Part shown: in pieces, positions 35,999-46,925 of the stretch
How the letters are laid out: each line of letters begins with the position of its first letter
Numbering within the stretch: position 1 is the stretch's first letter
NCBI GenBank assembly: GCA_016793095.1
Contig: JAEUJQ010000032.1
Coordinates: forward strand, 248,001 to 312,000
Origin: Myxococcaceae bacterium
GTDB taxonomy: Bacteria; Myxococcota; Myxococcia; Myxococcales; Myxococcaceae
DNA length: 64,000 nucleotides
Direction of reading: 5' to 3'
Notes under the pieces: model-generated
Database searches by the model: none
What the model was told of the DNA's origin: nothing
The model's input: only the letters and a program-made list of their open reading frames with translations
Made by a program: the position numbers and the translations under genes

Positions 35999-36511
35999 CT
36001 ACTCGGCCTGCGCCCCCACGAAGAACGGGTGGCCGATGAAGAGCTCGTAGGCCTTCCCTTCCTTGTCCTTCACCAGCGACGACACGATGGTGCCTTTGGG
36101 CTTGCCACCACGCCAGACGAGCGCCGAGTTGCCCGTGCCCGACAGGCCCACCTTGTTCCACGCGTCCTCGGCCTTCTGATCGCGCTTCACCTCGAGCTCC
36201 TTCTCGACGCTGGCGATGAAGCCCTTCGTCTCGACCGCCTCCTCGCCGAAGACGATGGAGCACGAGCCGCGGTTGGAGTCCGAGTGAAGCTTCAGCGTGC
36301 GCTGCGCAGAGATCTCGAAGTCCTCGGACCAGTTCCCTGACGCGAGCGCCGCCGCGTCGGCCGTCTTGCGCTGCTTCCACCCCGACTTCTTCGCGAAGGC
36401 GCGGGCGGCGGCGAGGTCGGGGAAGGTCTTGAAGCAGGCGTCCTTGAACTGCGCGATGGGCGAGACGGCGGGAGCCTGGGACAGCACCACGGCGGTGACG
36501 AACACGAGCAT
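35999..36511 (-). CDS. Secreted protein of unknown function
   Basis: A 170-residue protein with a cleavable-type signal (MLVFVTAVVLSQAPAVS). The mature protein contains ACFKTFPDLAAARAFAKKSG and RTLKLHSDSNRGSCSIVFG, a mixed alpha/beta region with two Cys. Start ATG 36511 has GAGG 6 bases upstream. It converges on the knottin-like gene with 25 bases between stops. No domain recognised. Confidence 0.75.
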   Translation of the reverse strand: MLVFVTAVVLSQAPAVSPIAQFKDACFKTFPDLAAARAFAKKSGWKQRKTADAAALASGNWSEDFEISAQRTLKLHSDSNRGSCSIVFGEEAVETKGFIASVEKELEVKRDQKAEDAWNKVGLSGTGNSALVWRGGKPKGTIVSSLVKDKEGKAYELFIGHPFFVGAQAE

Positions 36512-36564
36512 CGGGGACCTCGGAGTGGGAGGAAGCAGCGGGCGCATCCTGCCTCGCTCGCGAG

Positions 36565-36623
36565 CGGTGGTCGATGACGTGCGCGCGCCGACGCGCTGGT
36601 CCAGTGACGTACGCGCGCCGACC
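36565..36623. repeat. Imperfect 29-30-bp direct repeat in an intergenic gap
   Basis: Two adjacent units each contain a G-G/C-TGGTC core, TGACGT, and CGCGCGCCGAC. They fill most of the gap between the secreted protein gene and the GGSTA lipoprotein gene. Purpose unknown. Confidence 0.6.
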
Positions 36624-36630
36624 GGACCGC

Positions 36631-38004
36631 TCAGTACGACGAGTAGGTGGGCAGCTGCGCGGCGTCAGACGCGATGGCGAGGTCCTTCAGGTAGATCCAC
36701 GAGTCGCCCCACGGCGCCGAGGTGCTCCCCACCGTCGTCGGAATCCGCAGCATCTTCGCGCCCTGGTTGTCGAGGAGGCGGTTGTAGAAGCTGAAGGACG
36801 GAGAGGCGGGCGCCGGCTGGCCGCCGAGGAACTCGCACTTCTTGACCAGCCCGCCGGCCTGCGCGCCCTTCTCGCGCCACCACACCTCGTAGACGCTGGT
36901 GTTCGAGTTCGGGGCGCCGCTGGTGTCGATGTGGAAGCGCACGAGGTACCACCGGTTCGGCAGGAGGAAGCGGTCGCCGTCGGTCGGCACGTTGACGTTC
37001 GGGTACAGGTAGTCCTCGAGGCCTGAGCCCTGGAGGTGGGGGTGAGACGCGCGGGCTCCGGCCGCGCCCGCCGAGAGGCCACGGTTCTCGAACACGAGCG
37101 CAGCCGGCGAGGGCTGGGCGACGCTGCGCCCCTGCGTCAGATCGGCGGCCGTGGGCCGGAAGCCCAGGAGCCACGCCGTGTCCTCGGTCGCGCTCGGGTA
37201 GCCCGGCCGCGACCCGAGCAGCGGGTAGATGAACTTGTTGCGACCGACAATCACCGAACGCTTGCTGCTCGCGGCGTCGTCCTGAACGTACATCCACAGC
37301 TGGATCCACAGGTTGGGCGGGAACGCGCCCGGCATGCCGTCGCCGAGCTGCACGTAGTAGTCGGGCTGCGCCTGCTGCGTGTTCGCTCGCGTCTCGAGCA
37401 CGAGCGCCCGGCCACCGCCTGGAATACCGCTCGTGTCGCCTTCGATGGTCGACACCGTGTAGAGGTAGCCAGCCGCGCCACCCGGGTTCGTCTGCTCATC
37501 CTTGATGCCGGTGTAGCCCGCGTCCAGGGCCGTTGCCCGCTTCGCCGCCGCGCTGTCCAGTCGCCCCAGCGAGTAGCTGACGCCGTCGAAGAAGAGGAGA
37601 CGCGCGCTCGTGCCCCCGCCTGCCCCGCCAGCGGTGGAGCCGCCCGCGGTGGAGCCGCCCGCCGTGGAGCCGCCCGCCGTGGAGCCGCCCGCCGTGGAGC
37701 CGCCCGCCGTGGAGCCACCCGCCGTGGAGCCACCCGCCGTGGAGCCGCCCGCCGTGGAGCCGCCAGCGGTGGAGCCGCCAGCCGTGGAGCCGCCAGCCGT
37801 GGAGCCGCCAGCGGTGGAGCCGCCAGCCGTGGAGCCGCCAGCCGTGGAGCCGCCAGCCGTGGAGCCGCCAGCCGTGGAGCCGCCAGCCGTCCCTCCGCCT
37901 GTCGCTCCCCCTCCCGCGCCACCGTCGACGCCGGGTCCAGCGCCAGCGCAGCCAGCCAGAACGGACAGCCACAGCACGCCGCATCGGAGAGAGCGAGGGG
38001 TCAT
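36631..38004 (-). CDS. GGSTA-stalk lipoprotein with a beta-rich ectodomain
   Basis: A 457-residue lipoprotein (LWLSVLAGC, Cys19) with 17 tandem GGSTA pentapeptides at about residues 39-123. The 330-residue C-terminal domain has FFDGVSYSLGRLDSAAAKR, GGRALVLETRANTQQAQPD, PNLWIQLWMYVQ, RWYLVRFHIDTSG and SWIYLKDLAIASD. The order of strands resembles a concanavalin-like jelly roll, as in LamG or polysaccharide lyase proteins, but I see no catalytic signature. It may bind surface polysaccharide; that is inference. TACGAC lies 6 bases before the ATG. Confidence 0.82.
   Translation of the reverse strand: MTPRSLRCGVLWLSVLAGCAGAGPGVDGGAGGGATGGGTAGGSTAGGSTAGGSTAGGSTAGGSTAGGSTAGGSTAGGSTAGGSTAGGSTAGGSTAGGSTAGGSTAGGSTAGGSTAGGSTAGGSTAGGAGGGTSARLLFFDGVSYSLGRLDSAAAKRATALDAGYTGIKDEQTNPGGAAGYLYTVSTIEGDTSGIPGGGRALVLETRANTQQAQPDYYVQLGDGMPGAFPPNLWIQLWMYVQDDAASSKRSVIVGRNKFIYPLLGSRPGYPSATEDTAWLLGFRPTAADLTQGRSVAQPSPAALVFENRGLSAGAAGARASHPHLQGSGLEDYLYPNVNVPTDGDRFLLPNRWYLVRFHIDTSGAPNSNTSVYEVWWREKGAQAGGLVKKCEFLGGQPAPASPSFSFYNRLLDNQGAKMLRIPTTVGSTSAPWGDSWIYLKDLAIASDAAQLPTYSSY
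37634..37888 (-). repeat. 17 tandem 15-bp units encoding GGSTA
   Basis: On the plus strand the unit is gtggagccgcccgcc with variants in the codons for Gly and Thr. Seventeen copies are uninterrupted. The period of five codons means gains and losses never shift frame. Confidence 0.95.
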
Positions 38005-38104
38005 CCCCCGGTCGTAGACCAGCCCGCGGAGCCGACGCCACCGCGGTGGTCAAAGTCGCTCGAGTACGTCACCTCGCCAGAGCCGTGGGCTATGTCACGG
38101 CCCC

Positions 38105-40855
38105 ATGCGCGTACTCCTGCCCCCGCTCGTCCTCGTCGCTTCCCTCGCGTTCGCCGGCCCGCCCGCGAAGACCTCGCTCGCGTCCACCATCGACCTGAAG
38201 GCCGAGCGCTTCGTCCTCGACAACGGCCTCACCCTCATCGTGCACGAGGACCACAAGGCGCCCATCGTCGCGGTCAACGTCTGGTACCACGTCGGCGCGA
38301 AGGACGAGGCGCCGGGCCGCAGCGGCTTCGCGCACCTGTTCGAGCACCTCATGTTCAACGGGTCCGAGAACTTCAACACCGACTACTTCAAGGCGCTCGG
38401 CGCCATGGGCGCGACGGACCTCAACGGCACCACCAACCGCGACCGCACGAACTACTTCCAGAACGTGCCGGTGAGCGGCCTCGACAAGCTGCTCTTCCTC
38501 GAGAGCGACCGCATGGGCCACCTGCTCGGCGTGGTGGACAAGGCGCGCCTCGACGAGCAGCGCGGCGTCGTGCAGAACGAGAAGCGGCAGAGCGAGAACC
38601 AGCCCTACGGCCAGGTCTTCAACGAGGCCAACAAGGTGCTCTTCCCGCCGCACCACCCCTACGCGTACCCGCGCGGCACCGTGCTCGGCAGCATGGAGGA
38701 CCTCGACGCCGCCTCGCTCAAGGACGTGCAGGACTGGTTCAAGGCCTGGTACGGGCCGAACAACGCCACCCTCGTCATCGCCGGTGACATCGACGCGAAG
38801 ACGGCGCTCGAGAAAGTGAAGCAGTACTTCGGCCACATCCCCGCGGGGCCGCCCGTCATCAAGCGTGGGCCCTGGGCCGAGAAGCTGGCCGTCACCGTGC
38901 GCAAGGAGCTCGAGGACCGCGTGCCGCAGACGCGCCTCTACCGCTTCTGGGTGACGCCCGCCGTCACCGACCCCGCCAACGACCACCTGCAGATGGCCAC
39001 CGCCGTGCTCGCCGGCGGCAAGACGAGCCGGCTCTTCAAGCGCCTCGTCTACACGGACCAGATCGCCACCGACGTGAGCGCCGGCGTCTGGGAAGGCGAG
39101 CTCGCGGGCCAGGGCATCCTCATGGCGTCGGTGAAGCCGGGCGTCGAGCTCGCGAAGGTCGAGCGCGCCATCGACGAGGAGCTCGCGAAGTTCTTGAAGG
39201 ACGGCCCCACGCCCGACGAGCTGGCGCGGCTGCGCACGCAGTTCGTGGCGGGCTTCATCCGCGGGCTCGAGCGCATCGGCGGCTTCGGCGGCAAGAGCGA
39301 CGTGCTGGCCGAGAGCACCGTCTTCCTGGGCTCCCCCGACGCGTGGAAAGACTCGCTCGCCCGCCTCGAGCAGGCCACCCCGAAGGACGTGCTGGCCGCG
39401 TCGAAGGAGTGGCTGGGCGCGCCGCGGCTCGACCTCGTGGTGAAGCCCTTCGGCACCTTCACGAACGCCACGCCCGACGTCGACCGCAAGAAGCTGCCTG
39501 CGCTGGGGCCACCGCCGGCCATCACCTTCCCGGCCCTGCAGCGCGCGACGCTGAAGAACGGCCTCAAGGTGGTGCTCGCCGAGCGGCGCGGCGTGCCCGT
39601 CGTCGACCTGCGCCTGCGCATCGACGTCGGCACCAGCTCGGACAGCTCAGCGACCGCTGGGCTCGGCAGCCTCGCCATGGACCTGCTCGACGAGGGCGCG
39701 GGCAAGCGGTCGGCCATCGAGATCGGCGAGGAGCTGCAGCGGCTCGGCGCCACCCTGGGCACCGGCGCGGGCCTCGACGTCTCGAGCGTGTCGATGACGG
39801 CGCTGAAGGTGAACCTCGAGCCGTCGCTCAAGCTGCTGTCCGAGGTGGTGCTGCAGCCGACCTTCCCCGCGAACGACTTCGAGCGCCTCAAGAACCAGCG
39901 CCTCGCCGGCATCAAGCAGGAGAAGAACAGCCCCTCGGGCGTCGCCCAGCGCCTCGCGCCGAAGCTCTTCTTCGGAGACGGCCACCCGTACGCGCTGCCG
40001 CTGTCCGGCTCGGGCTTCGAGGCCACCGTGGCGAAGCTGACCCGCGACGACGCAGTGGCGTGGGCGAAGGCGGCGCTCAAGCCCGGCTCCTCGACGCTCG
40101 GCGTGGTGGGCGACATCTCGATGGCTGAGCTGCTGCCGAAGCTCGAGCAGGCGTTCGGCGGCTGGGCGGCCGGCGAGGCGAAGCGGGCGACGGTGGCCGA
40201 GGTGCCGCTGCGGGCGAAGCCAGTGGTGTGGCTCGTCGACCGCCCCGGCAGCCAGCAGTCCGTCATCCTCGTGGGGCACCCGGCGCCGCCGACGAACAAC
40301 CCCGACGAGGTCGCCATCGAGGGCTTCAACGTGGTGCTGGGCGGCGACTTCAACTCGCGCCTCAACATGAACCTGCGCGAGGACAAGCACTGGAGCTACG
40401 GCGTGCGCACCTTCTTCGAGGCTGCGCGCGGCCAGCGGCTCTTCGCGGTGCACGCGCCGGTGCAGACGGACAAGACGAAGGAGAGCCTCTTCGAGATCCG
40501 CAAGGAGGTCGCCGAGTTGCTCGGCAAGCGCCCCACCACGCCCGAGGAGTACGAGCGCATTCAGGCCGACCGCGTGCTGAAGCTGCCCGGCCGCTGGGAG
40601 ACGATGGCGGCGGTGCAGGGCGCCCTCGGGCAGGTCGTCGTCTACGGGCTCGCCGACGACTACTTCCAGACGTACCCGGACAAGGTGCGCGCGCTGAAGC
40701 GCGAGCAGTACGACGAGGCGGCGAAGAAGGTGCTCAAGCCGCAGGCCCTCGTGTGGGTCATCGTGGGCGACCGCTCGAAGATCGAGAAGGGCGTGCGCGA
40801 GCTCGACCTGGGCGAGGTGACGGTGGTGGACACCGACGGGAATGCGGTGAAGTGA
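38105..40855 (+). CDS. M16-family zinc metalloprotease (insulinase/PqqL type), two-domain
   Basis: A 916-residue periplasmic protease with a signal peptide (MRVLLPPLVLVASLAFAGPP). The N-terminal half has the inverted zinc motif HLFEH (His77, Glu80, His81) and the downstream Glu in VVQNEKR, so it should be catalytic. The C-terminal half, from about residue 470 (LKNGLKVVLAERRGVPVVDL), lacks a zinc motif but has the Arg/Tyr pair in NLREDKHWSYGVR that grips substrate. This fits the two-domain secreted M16 proteins that degrade small proteins and peptides in a closed chamber. Confidence 0.94.
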   Translation: MRVLLPPLVLVASLAFAGPPAKTSLASTIDLKAERFVLDNGLTLIVHEDHKAPIVAVNVWYHVGAKDEAPGRSGFAHLFEHLMFNGSENFNTDYFKALGAMGATDLNGTTNRDRTNYFQNVPVSGLDKLLFLESDRMGHLLGVVDKARLDEQRGVVQNEKRQSENQPYGQVFNEANKVLFPPHHPYAYPRGTVLGSMEDLDAASLKDVQDWFKAWYGPNNATLVIAGDIDAKTALEKVKQYFGHIPAGPPVIKRGPWAEKLAVTVRKELEDRVPQTRLYRFWVTPAVTDPANDHLQMATAVLAGGKTSRLFKRLVYTDQIATDVSAGVWEGELAGQGILMASVKPGVELAKVERAIDEELAKFLKDGPTPDELARLRTQFVAGFIRGLERIGGFGGKSDVLAESTVFLGSPDAWKDSLARLEQATPKDVLAASKEWLGAPRLDLVVKPFGTFTNATPDVDRKKLPALGPPPAITFPALQRATLKNGLKVVLAERRGVPVVDLRLRIDVGTSSDSSATAGLGSLAMDLLDEGAGKRSAIEIGEELQRLGATLGTGAGLDVSSVSMTALKVNLEPSLKLLSEVVLQPTFPANDFERLKNQRLAGIKQEKNSPSGVAQRLAPKLFFGDGHPYALPLSGSGFEATVAKLTRDDAVAWAKAALKPGSSTLGVVGDISMAELLPKLEQAFGGWAAGEAKRATVAEVPLRAKPVVWLVDRPGSQQSVILVGHPAPPTNNPDEVAIEGFNVVLGGDFNSRLNMNLREDKHWSYGVRTFFEAARGQRLFAVHAPVQTDKTKESLFEIRKEVAELLGKRPTTPEEYERIQADRVLKLPGRWETMAAVQGALGQVVVYGLADDYFQTYPDKVRALKREQYDEAAKKVLKPQALVWVIVGDRSKIEKGVRELDLGEVTVVDTDGNAVK

Positions 40856-40859
40856 GGCC

Positions 40860-41954
40860 GTGCGCGCGAGCCCGCTGAGCGAGAAGCACCTCACCGAGCT
40901 GGGCCAGGCCGTCGACCGCGCCCTCGCGCAGTGGCTCACCGAAGGGGGCGGCGGCGAGCCGGTCGAGGTGGTGCGGGCCCTCGAGCGGGTGCTGCTCTTC
41001 CTCAAGCAGAACGGAGACGCCTCGGCGCAGGCGCGGCAGGTGTCGTCGCTGGCCTTCGCGTTCGGCCAGCAGCTCGTGCGGCGCGGCGGGTGGACCTGGC
41101 ACAGCGTATCGGAGGACGGCAGCGTCAACCCGTCGGTGGTGCACGAAGACGGGCGCGCCTGCCTCGTGGTGGACACCGTGACGTCGATGGTGACGAAGAC
41201 CTGCGCGCTGGGGCTCGTCGAGCTGTTCCGCGGCCTGGCCGACGCCGCGCAGCTCGAGGCGCCAGGGGTGGTGCGGCTCACGGTGACGCCGCCGCTGGAC
41301 ACGCTGGACCGCTTCGAGCGCGACGTGCTGGCGCGCCTGCATCACGTGCGGAAGTCCCTGCGCATGTGGGGCAGCCCCGAGGAGCTCGAGGCGGTGGCCG
41401 AGCACTTCACGCACGTGCTGCTCACCTCGCGCACGCCAGGGTGGACGTTCGAAGAGACCCACGCGCTGTGGGTGAAGCACGGCGCGCCCTTCGCCGGCGA
41501 CGCTGACGAGCACGCGGCGATGCGCTCCCGGCTGTGGACCGAGCACGTCGAGACCGCGCGCACCCAGGTGACGCACGGCTACGCGTCGGTGTGGGCCGCG
41601 CTCGACCGCGACCCCGAGCGCGAGGCGCTGCTCACGCCGTGGATCGAGCAGCTGCTCGACGCGCCGAAGCTCGCCGGCACGCCCGACCGGCTCAACGCGG
41701 TGCTGTTCGCCCTCATCGGCTTCGTCGCGAAGGACCCGCAGGCCTACGTCACCCACCTGGGGCTCACGCGCGAGCACACCGGCGGCCACGCGCTGCGGCC
41801 GCTCCACGTCGTCGGCGCGCCCGGGCCCAGCGAGGCGGCGCTCCCCTACACGAGGAAGTTCACCACGTGGGACGCGGTGTCGAACGGCATCGCGAGGGTC
41901 ATCGAGGCGCTGCCCTCGGCCGGCGCCGAGCCCGAGGACGACGAGCCGTCCTGA
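40860..41954 (+). CDS. Cytoplasmic protein of unknown function
   Basis: A 364-residue soluble protein starting at GTG 40860, four bases after the protease stop, so probably co-transcribed. The N-terminal helical part contains TELGQAVDRALAQWLTEGG and VVRALERVLLFLKQNG. A middle domain has VDTVTSMVTKTCALGLVELF, and the C-terminus is acidic. No signal or membrane segment. I recognise no family. Confidence 0.72.
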   Translation: MRASPLSEKHLTELGQAVDRALAQWLTEGGGGEPVEVVRALERVLLFLKQNGDASAQARQVSSLAFAFGQQLVRRGGWTWHSVSEDGSVNPSVVHEDGRACLVVDTVTSMVTKTCALGLVELFRGLADAAQLEAPGVVRLTVTPPLDTLDRFERDVLARLHHVRKSLRMWGSPEELEAVAEHFTHVLLTSRTPGWTFEETHALWVKHGAPFAGDADEHAAMRSRLWTEHVETARTQVTHGYASVWAALDRDPEREALLTPWIEQLLDAPKLAGTPDRLNAVLFALIGFVAKDPQAYVTHLGLTREHTGGHALRPLHVVGAPGPSEAALPYTRKFTTWDAVSNGIARVIEALPSAGAEPEDDEPS

Positions 41955-42014
41955 CCTGGGCGATGGCGCGACCTCGAGCTGTGCGCGACCTTCGACGAGC
42001 GCCTCGTCAGAGCT

Positions 42015-43052
42015 TCACAGCTTCGCGAACTCGACGGTCGCGAACGAGGTGAGGAACTGCTCGAGCGGCATGGTGAAGATGCCGTCATCGCGGCCGTCAC
42101 GCCCGGGCTCGCGCTCGCCCCAGGGGTTGCGCAGGGTGACGAACTGCTTCCCCGCCTTCTCCTCGACGCCCAGCAGGGTGTACGCGTGGTCCGAGACGAT
42201 GCCCTGCTCGCTCGGGTCCCACGGCTTCGACAGCGCCACCACCGCCGCGCCCGAGGCGCACACCGCCTTCAGCTTCTTGAAGATGTCGGCGCTGCCGAAC
42301 GCGTCGTCCACCGGGAACCAGTCGGGCTTCTTGCCGGTCAGCGCCTCGAGCGCGGTGGCTGACATGCCGCCTTCGATGGCGTCGAAGCCGCCCTTCCACG
42401 AGGCGTAGGCCTTCTCGAAGATGAGCGGCCACAGCTCCTTCGTCGAGCGCGCCGCGCCGTACTCCAGCGTGCTGCCTCGGGTGGCGAACGTGCCGTCCAC
42501 CGTCACCTGCACCGGCGCCGGCTTCCCCGTCTTCGTCTTCCGCTCGTAGAACGTCACCGTGTACGTGCCGTCGTCGTTCGCCTTGATGGCCTTCGCCAGC
42601 AGCTCGGGCTTCGACTTCGCCACCGCGGCGAGCGCGGCGATGAGGTAGCAGTCGCCCACCTGGCCCTGCAGCGCGTCGTCCATGCCGAACCCGTCGACCG
42701 TCAGCTGGCCTGCGCGCGCTTCCCACGTGACGCGCCCGCTCTTCTCCGAGTCAGGCGTCAGCGCCGGCTGCTTGCGCGGCTTCGGCAGGCCGGTGTCGCC
42801 GGCGATCTCGGCGAAGGCCACCATCTCGGTCTTCACGAAGGCCAGCAGCTTCGCGTGCGCCTCGGGGTCGAACTTCTTCGCGTTGAGGCCCACGAAGCCC
42901 GACAGGTAGTGCGCCTCGACCTGGCGGAAGGTGCCGTCCTTCGCGTCGCGCAGAATGGCGGCCGCTTCCTGCTTCGTCACCTTGCCGTCGGCGAGCGTCT
43001 TCTCGAGCTTCGCCTTGTAGCGGTCTCCCTGCCGGAGGATCTTCGAGCCCAT
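42015..43052 (-). CDS. Bacterial calpain-type (C2) cysteine protease
   Basis: A 345-residue protein. After a helical N-terminal region of about 100 residues (YKAKLEKTLADGKVTKQEA) comes a calpain protease core with the complete triad: Cys135 in GQVGDCYLIAALA, His289 in SDHAYTLLGV and Asn309 in LRNPWGERE. Calpains are better known from eukaryotes; bacterial members are scattered. There is no C2L, PEF or EF-hand domain to give calcium control. No signal peptide is seen, so it acts inside the cell or leaves by another route. The ATG at 43052 has AGAAGG 8 bases upstream; a GTG nine bases earlier has none. Confidence 0.9.
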   Translation of the reverse strand: MGSKILRQGDRYKAKLEKTLADGKVTKQEAAAILRDAKDGTFRQVEAHYLSGFVGLNAKKFDPEAHAKLLAFVKTEMVAFAEIAGDTGLPKPRKQPALTPDSEKSGRVTWEARAGQLTVDGFGMDDALQGQVGDCYLIAALAAVAKSKPELLAKAIKANDDGTYTVTFYERKTKTGKPAPVQVTVDGTFATRGSTLEYGAARSTKELWPLIFEKAYASWKGGFDAIEGGMSATALEALTGKKPDWFPVDDAFGSADIFKKLKAVCASGAAVVALSKPWDPSEQGIVSDHAYTLLGVEEKAGKQFVTLRNPWGEREPGRDGRDDGIFTMPLEQFLTSFATVEFAKL

Positions 43053-43106
43053 GCGCCGCACCTTCTCACGAGGGAGGGCCGGCTGCCAAAGCCGACGTCC
43101 GGGCGG

Positions 43107-44465
43107 TCAATGGGGTTCGATGAGCTCCATCGTGCGCCACTTGCCCGAGCGGAACCGCACGAAGAGCACGAGCGCCAGCAGCCCGATGTAGGCGACGAGC
43201 CAGGCCATGGCGCCGATGTCTCCGCCGCCGAAGTGACGCACGGTGAACCACGCGCCCGGCACGAAGACGACCCACGCGATGACGAGGCGCACCACCAGCG
43301 GGTACAGGGTGTCGCCGGCCGCGCGCAGGCACTCGGCGAGCGTCGTCGCCGAGGCGTCGAAGAGCTGCCAGGCCGCGCTCACCATCAACATGCGCACGCC
43401 GAAGCGCAGCACCTCGGGGCCGCCCTCGCCGCGCGCGAAGGGGATGAGCAACACCTCGGGGATGAGCAGGTAGAGGAGCCCGGCGAGCGTCATCCACACC
43501 GCGGCGGTGCCGGCTGAGAGCTTCACCACATGGCCGACGTCGTCCTTGTGGCCGGCGCCGATGGCTTGGCCCACCAGCACCGCGCCCGCGCTCGCGACGC
43601 CGAAGGACGGCATGAAGGACACGGAGTTGAGCGCGATGACGCTGTTGAGCGCCGCGACGGCGGGCGTGCCCAGGCCCGCCACCACGACGTTGACGAAGAA
43701 GATGAAGGCGAGGAACTCGAAGAACCAGTTGAAGCCCGACGGCACGCCGAAGCGCAGCATGCGGAGGAGCTCGGCCCGGGACAGCCGAGGTGGGGGCAGG
43801 CCCTTCCCCTCTCTGAGGAAGAAGACGAAGAAGCCCAGGAAGGCGACGATGGTCGAGATGGTGCTCGCGAGCGCCGCGCCGACGACGCCGAGCTGTGGGA
43901 GAGGCCCCGCGCCGTTGATGAGCACGAAGTTGAGCGCGACGTTGAGCCCCATGGCGACGAGGTTCACCACCATGCCGGGCACCGTTCGCCCGAGCCCACC
44001 GTAGTAGTTGGCGAGCGCCTCGATGCCGATGGCCGCGCCGCCCGAGATGATCCGAACGCCCAGGTACGCCGTCATCAACCGCTGCACGTCCGCCTCGTAG
44101 GGCAAGAGCCCGACCGCGGGCCCGAAGAGGGGAATCGACGCGAAGCACAGCACCTGGGTGAAGCCGGCGACGACGAGGCCGTACCAGCCGTAGCGACGCG
44201 CGCTCACGAGGTCTCCGCGACCGAACAGCTGCGACGCGAAGCTCGAGACGATGAAGGTGATGCCCATCGGGAAGATGAGCAGCGAGAAGGCGTTGGTCGC
44301 GCCGGTCGAGGTGGCCGCCAGCGCCGAGGCCCCGAGGTGGGCCACCATGATGGCGTCCGACAGGCCCACCACCGTCTGGCTCGCGCGCGACAGGACGATG
44401 GGCGTCGCGAGCCTGAGCAGCGTCTTGAGCGTCGCGCGTTGAGCTGGGGCAGAGCCGTCTGTCAT
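43107..44465 (-). CDS. MATE-family efflux transporter
   Basis: A 452-residue inner-membrane protein with twelve predicted helices in two six-helix halves. Family features include the start LLRLATPIVLSRASQTVVGL, then SFASQLFGRGDLVSARR and, in the second half, VLVGQAIGAGHKDDVG. MATE proteins export cationic compounds or lipid-linked substrates using proton or sodium gradients. No regulator or biosynthetic genes adjoin it, so the substrate is unknown. ATG 44465 starts a typical short N-terminus; the longer open frame upstream lacks hydrophobic or conserved sequence. Confidence 0.93.
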   Translation of the reverse strand: MTDGSAPAQRATLKTLLRLATPIVLSRASQTVVGLSDAIMVAHLGASALAATSTGATNAFSLLIFPMGITFIVSSFASQLFGRGDLVSARRYGWYGLVVAGFTQVLCFASIPLFGPAVGLLPYEADVQRLMTAYLGVRIISGGAAIGIEALANYYGGLGRTVPGMVVNLVAMGLNVALNFVLINGAGPLPQLGVVGAALASTISTIVAFLGFFVFFLREGKGLPPPRLSRAELLRMLRFGVPSGFNWFFEFLAFIFFVNVVVAGLGTPAVAALNSVIALNSVSFMPSFGVASAGAVLVGQAIGAGHKDDVGHVVKLSAGTAAVWMTLAGLLYLLIPEVLLIPFARGEGGPEVLRFGVRMLMVSAAWQLFDASATTLAECLRAAGDTLYPLVVRLVIAWVVFVPGAWFTVRHFGGGDIGAMAWLVAYIGLLALVLFVRFRSGKWRTMELIEPH

Positions 44466-44609
44466 GGACCGTTCGGGGTGCGTCGGCTTACGCCGCCCGA
44501 CGAGGGACGTCACCCGTCCTGACGCCGGAGCCTGAAGTCGGCTCGCGGTGCGCGTCGCGTCCAACGTCGCTTTGGCGTCACCACCAGCCAGTGCCGGTGA
44601 CCTGCTCGT

Positions 44610-45358
44610 TCATCGCTCGAACGTCACCAGCCGGTAGTGCACCGTCACCCGGCGGAGCTCACGCGTCACCGTGACCTCGGCGCCGTCCACCACGCCCACC
44701 AACTTCACGGTGAACTGCTCGGGCACCTCGCCGTAGCCGCCGTCGCCCGGGTTCGGCTGCCAGCCCTCGGGCACTGCGGTCACCAGCTTCCACTGCAGGT
44801 TCGTCTGCATCAGCTCGACGAGCTGCCGCGTGATGAACGAGGCGCGCCGCTCGGTCGTGGTGACGTACTCGAGGTGGAAGTCGAAGACGTCGCGCGCGAT
44901 GCTGACGTTCTCGCGCGGCAGGAAGAGGCCGAGCTGCAGCGTCGAGAGGGAGTTCGGGTTCGTGTACAGCTTGCCCAGCGTCTCGCCGTCCACGGGCAGC
45001 TCGATGGTGGCCGTGGCGCCGGCGGCCGACGGCTCGACGCGCAGGTGGAAGAGGTCGAACGTCCCCTCGACGCCGGCGTCGGCGGGCACCTCGGTCACCT
45101 TGTTCTTCGCGAACAACTCCCGGGCGCGCGCGGGCCAGTCAGCCGCTCCCTCGAGCGAGCGGGTGAGCTTGACCGAGGCGACCTTCACGTCGGTGCCGCG
45201 GTACTCGGGGTAGACGGTGAGCAGCACGGTGCGCAGGTCCGTGCTGAAGCGCTTCGCGGGCGTCGCAGCCGCCACCGCCGCCGCGCCTGCGTCTGCCACA
45301 CGGGCGCCGGCGCACCTCGAACACCCGCCCAGCACGAGCAGGGCCAGCCAGAGCCACC

Positions 45359-45362
<4 letters not shown>
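44610..45362 (-). CDS. Lipoprotein of unknown function coupled to glpK
   Basis: A 250-residue lipoprotein (MRWLWLALLVLGGC, Cys14) whose ATG overlaps the glpK stop. After an Ala-rich linker the mature domain contains DLRTVLLTVYPEYRGTDVK, LFLPRENVSIARDVFDFHLE and VTVTRELRRVTVHYRLV, a probable mixed alpha/beta fold. I recognise no family. Coupling to glycerol kinase could be incidental, since the two products act in different compartments. Confidence 0.78.
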
Positions 45363-46840
<1,478 letters not shown>

Positions 46841-46925
46841 GGTGAAGTGCGTCGTAGCAGACCCGTTGCGCGCAGGTGATGGCCTGTTTCTCCGCTACAG
46901 TGCGCCCACTGCCCGGGAGGCCTCC

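Noticed and set aside
37634-37888. Regular repeat array that might be taken for CRISPR
   Set aside because: Units are 15 bp with no spacers, lie in frame inside a lipoprotein gene, and no cas genes are present.
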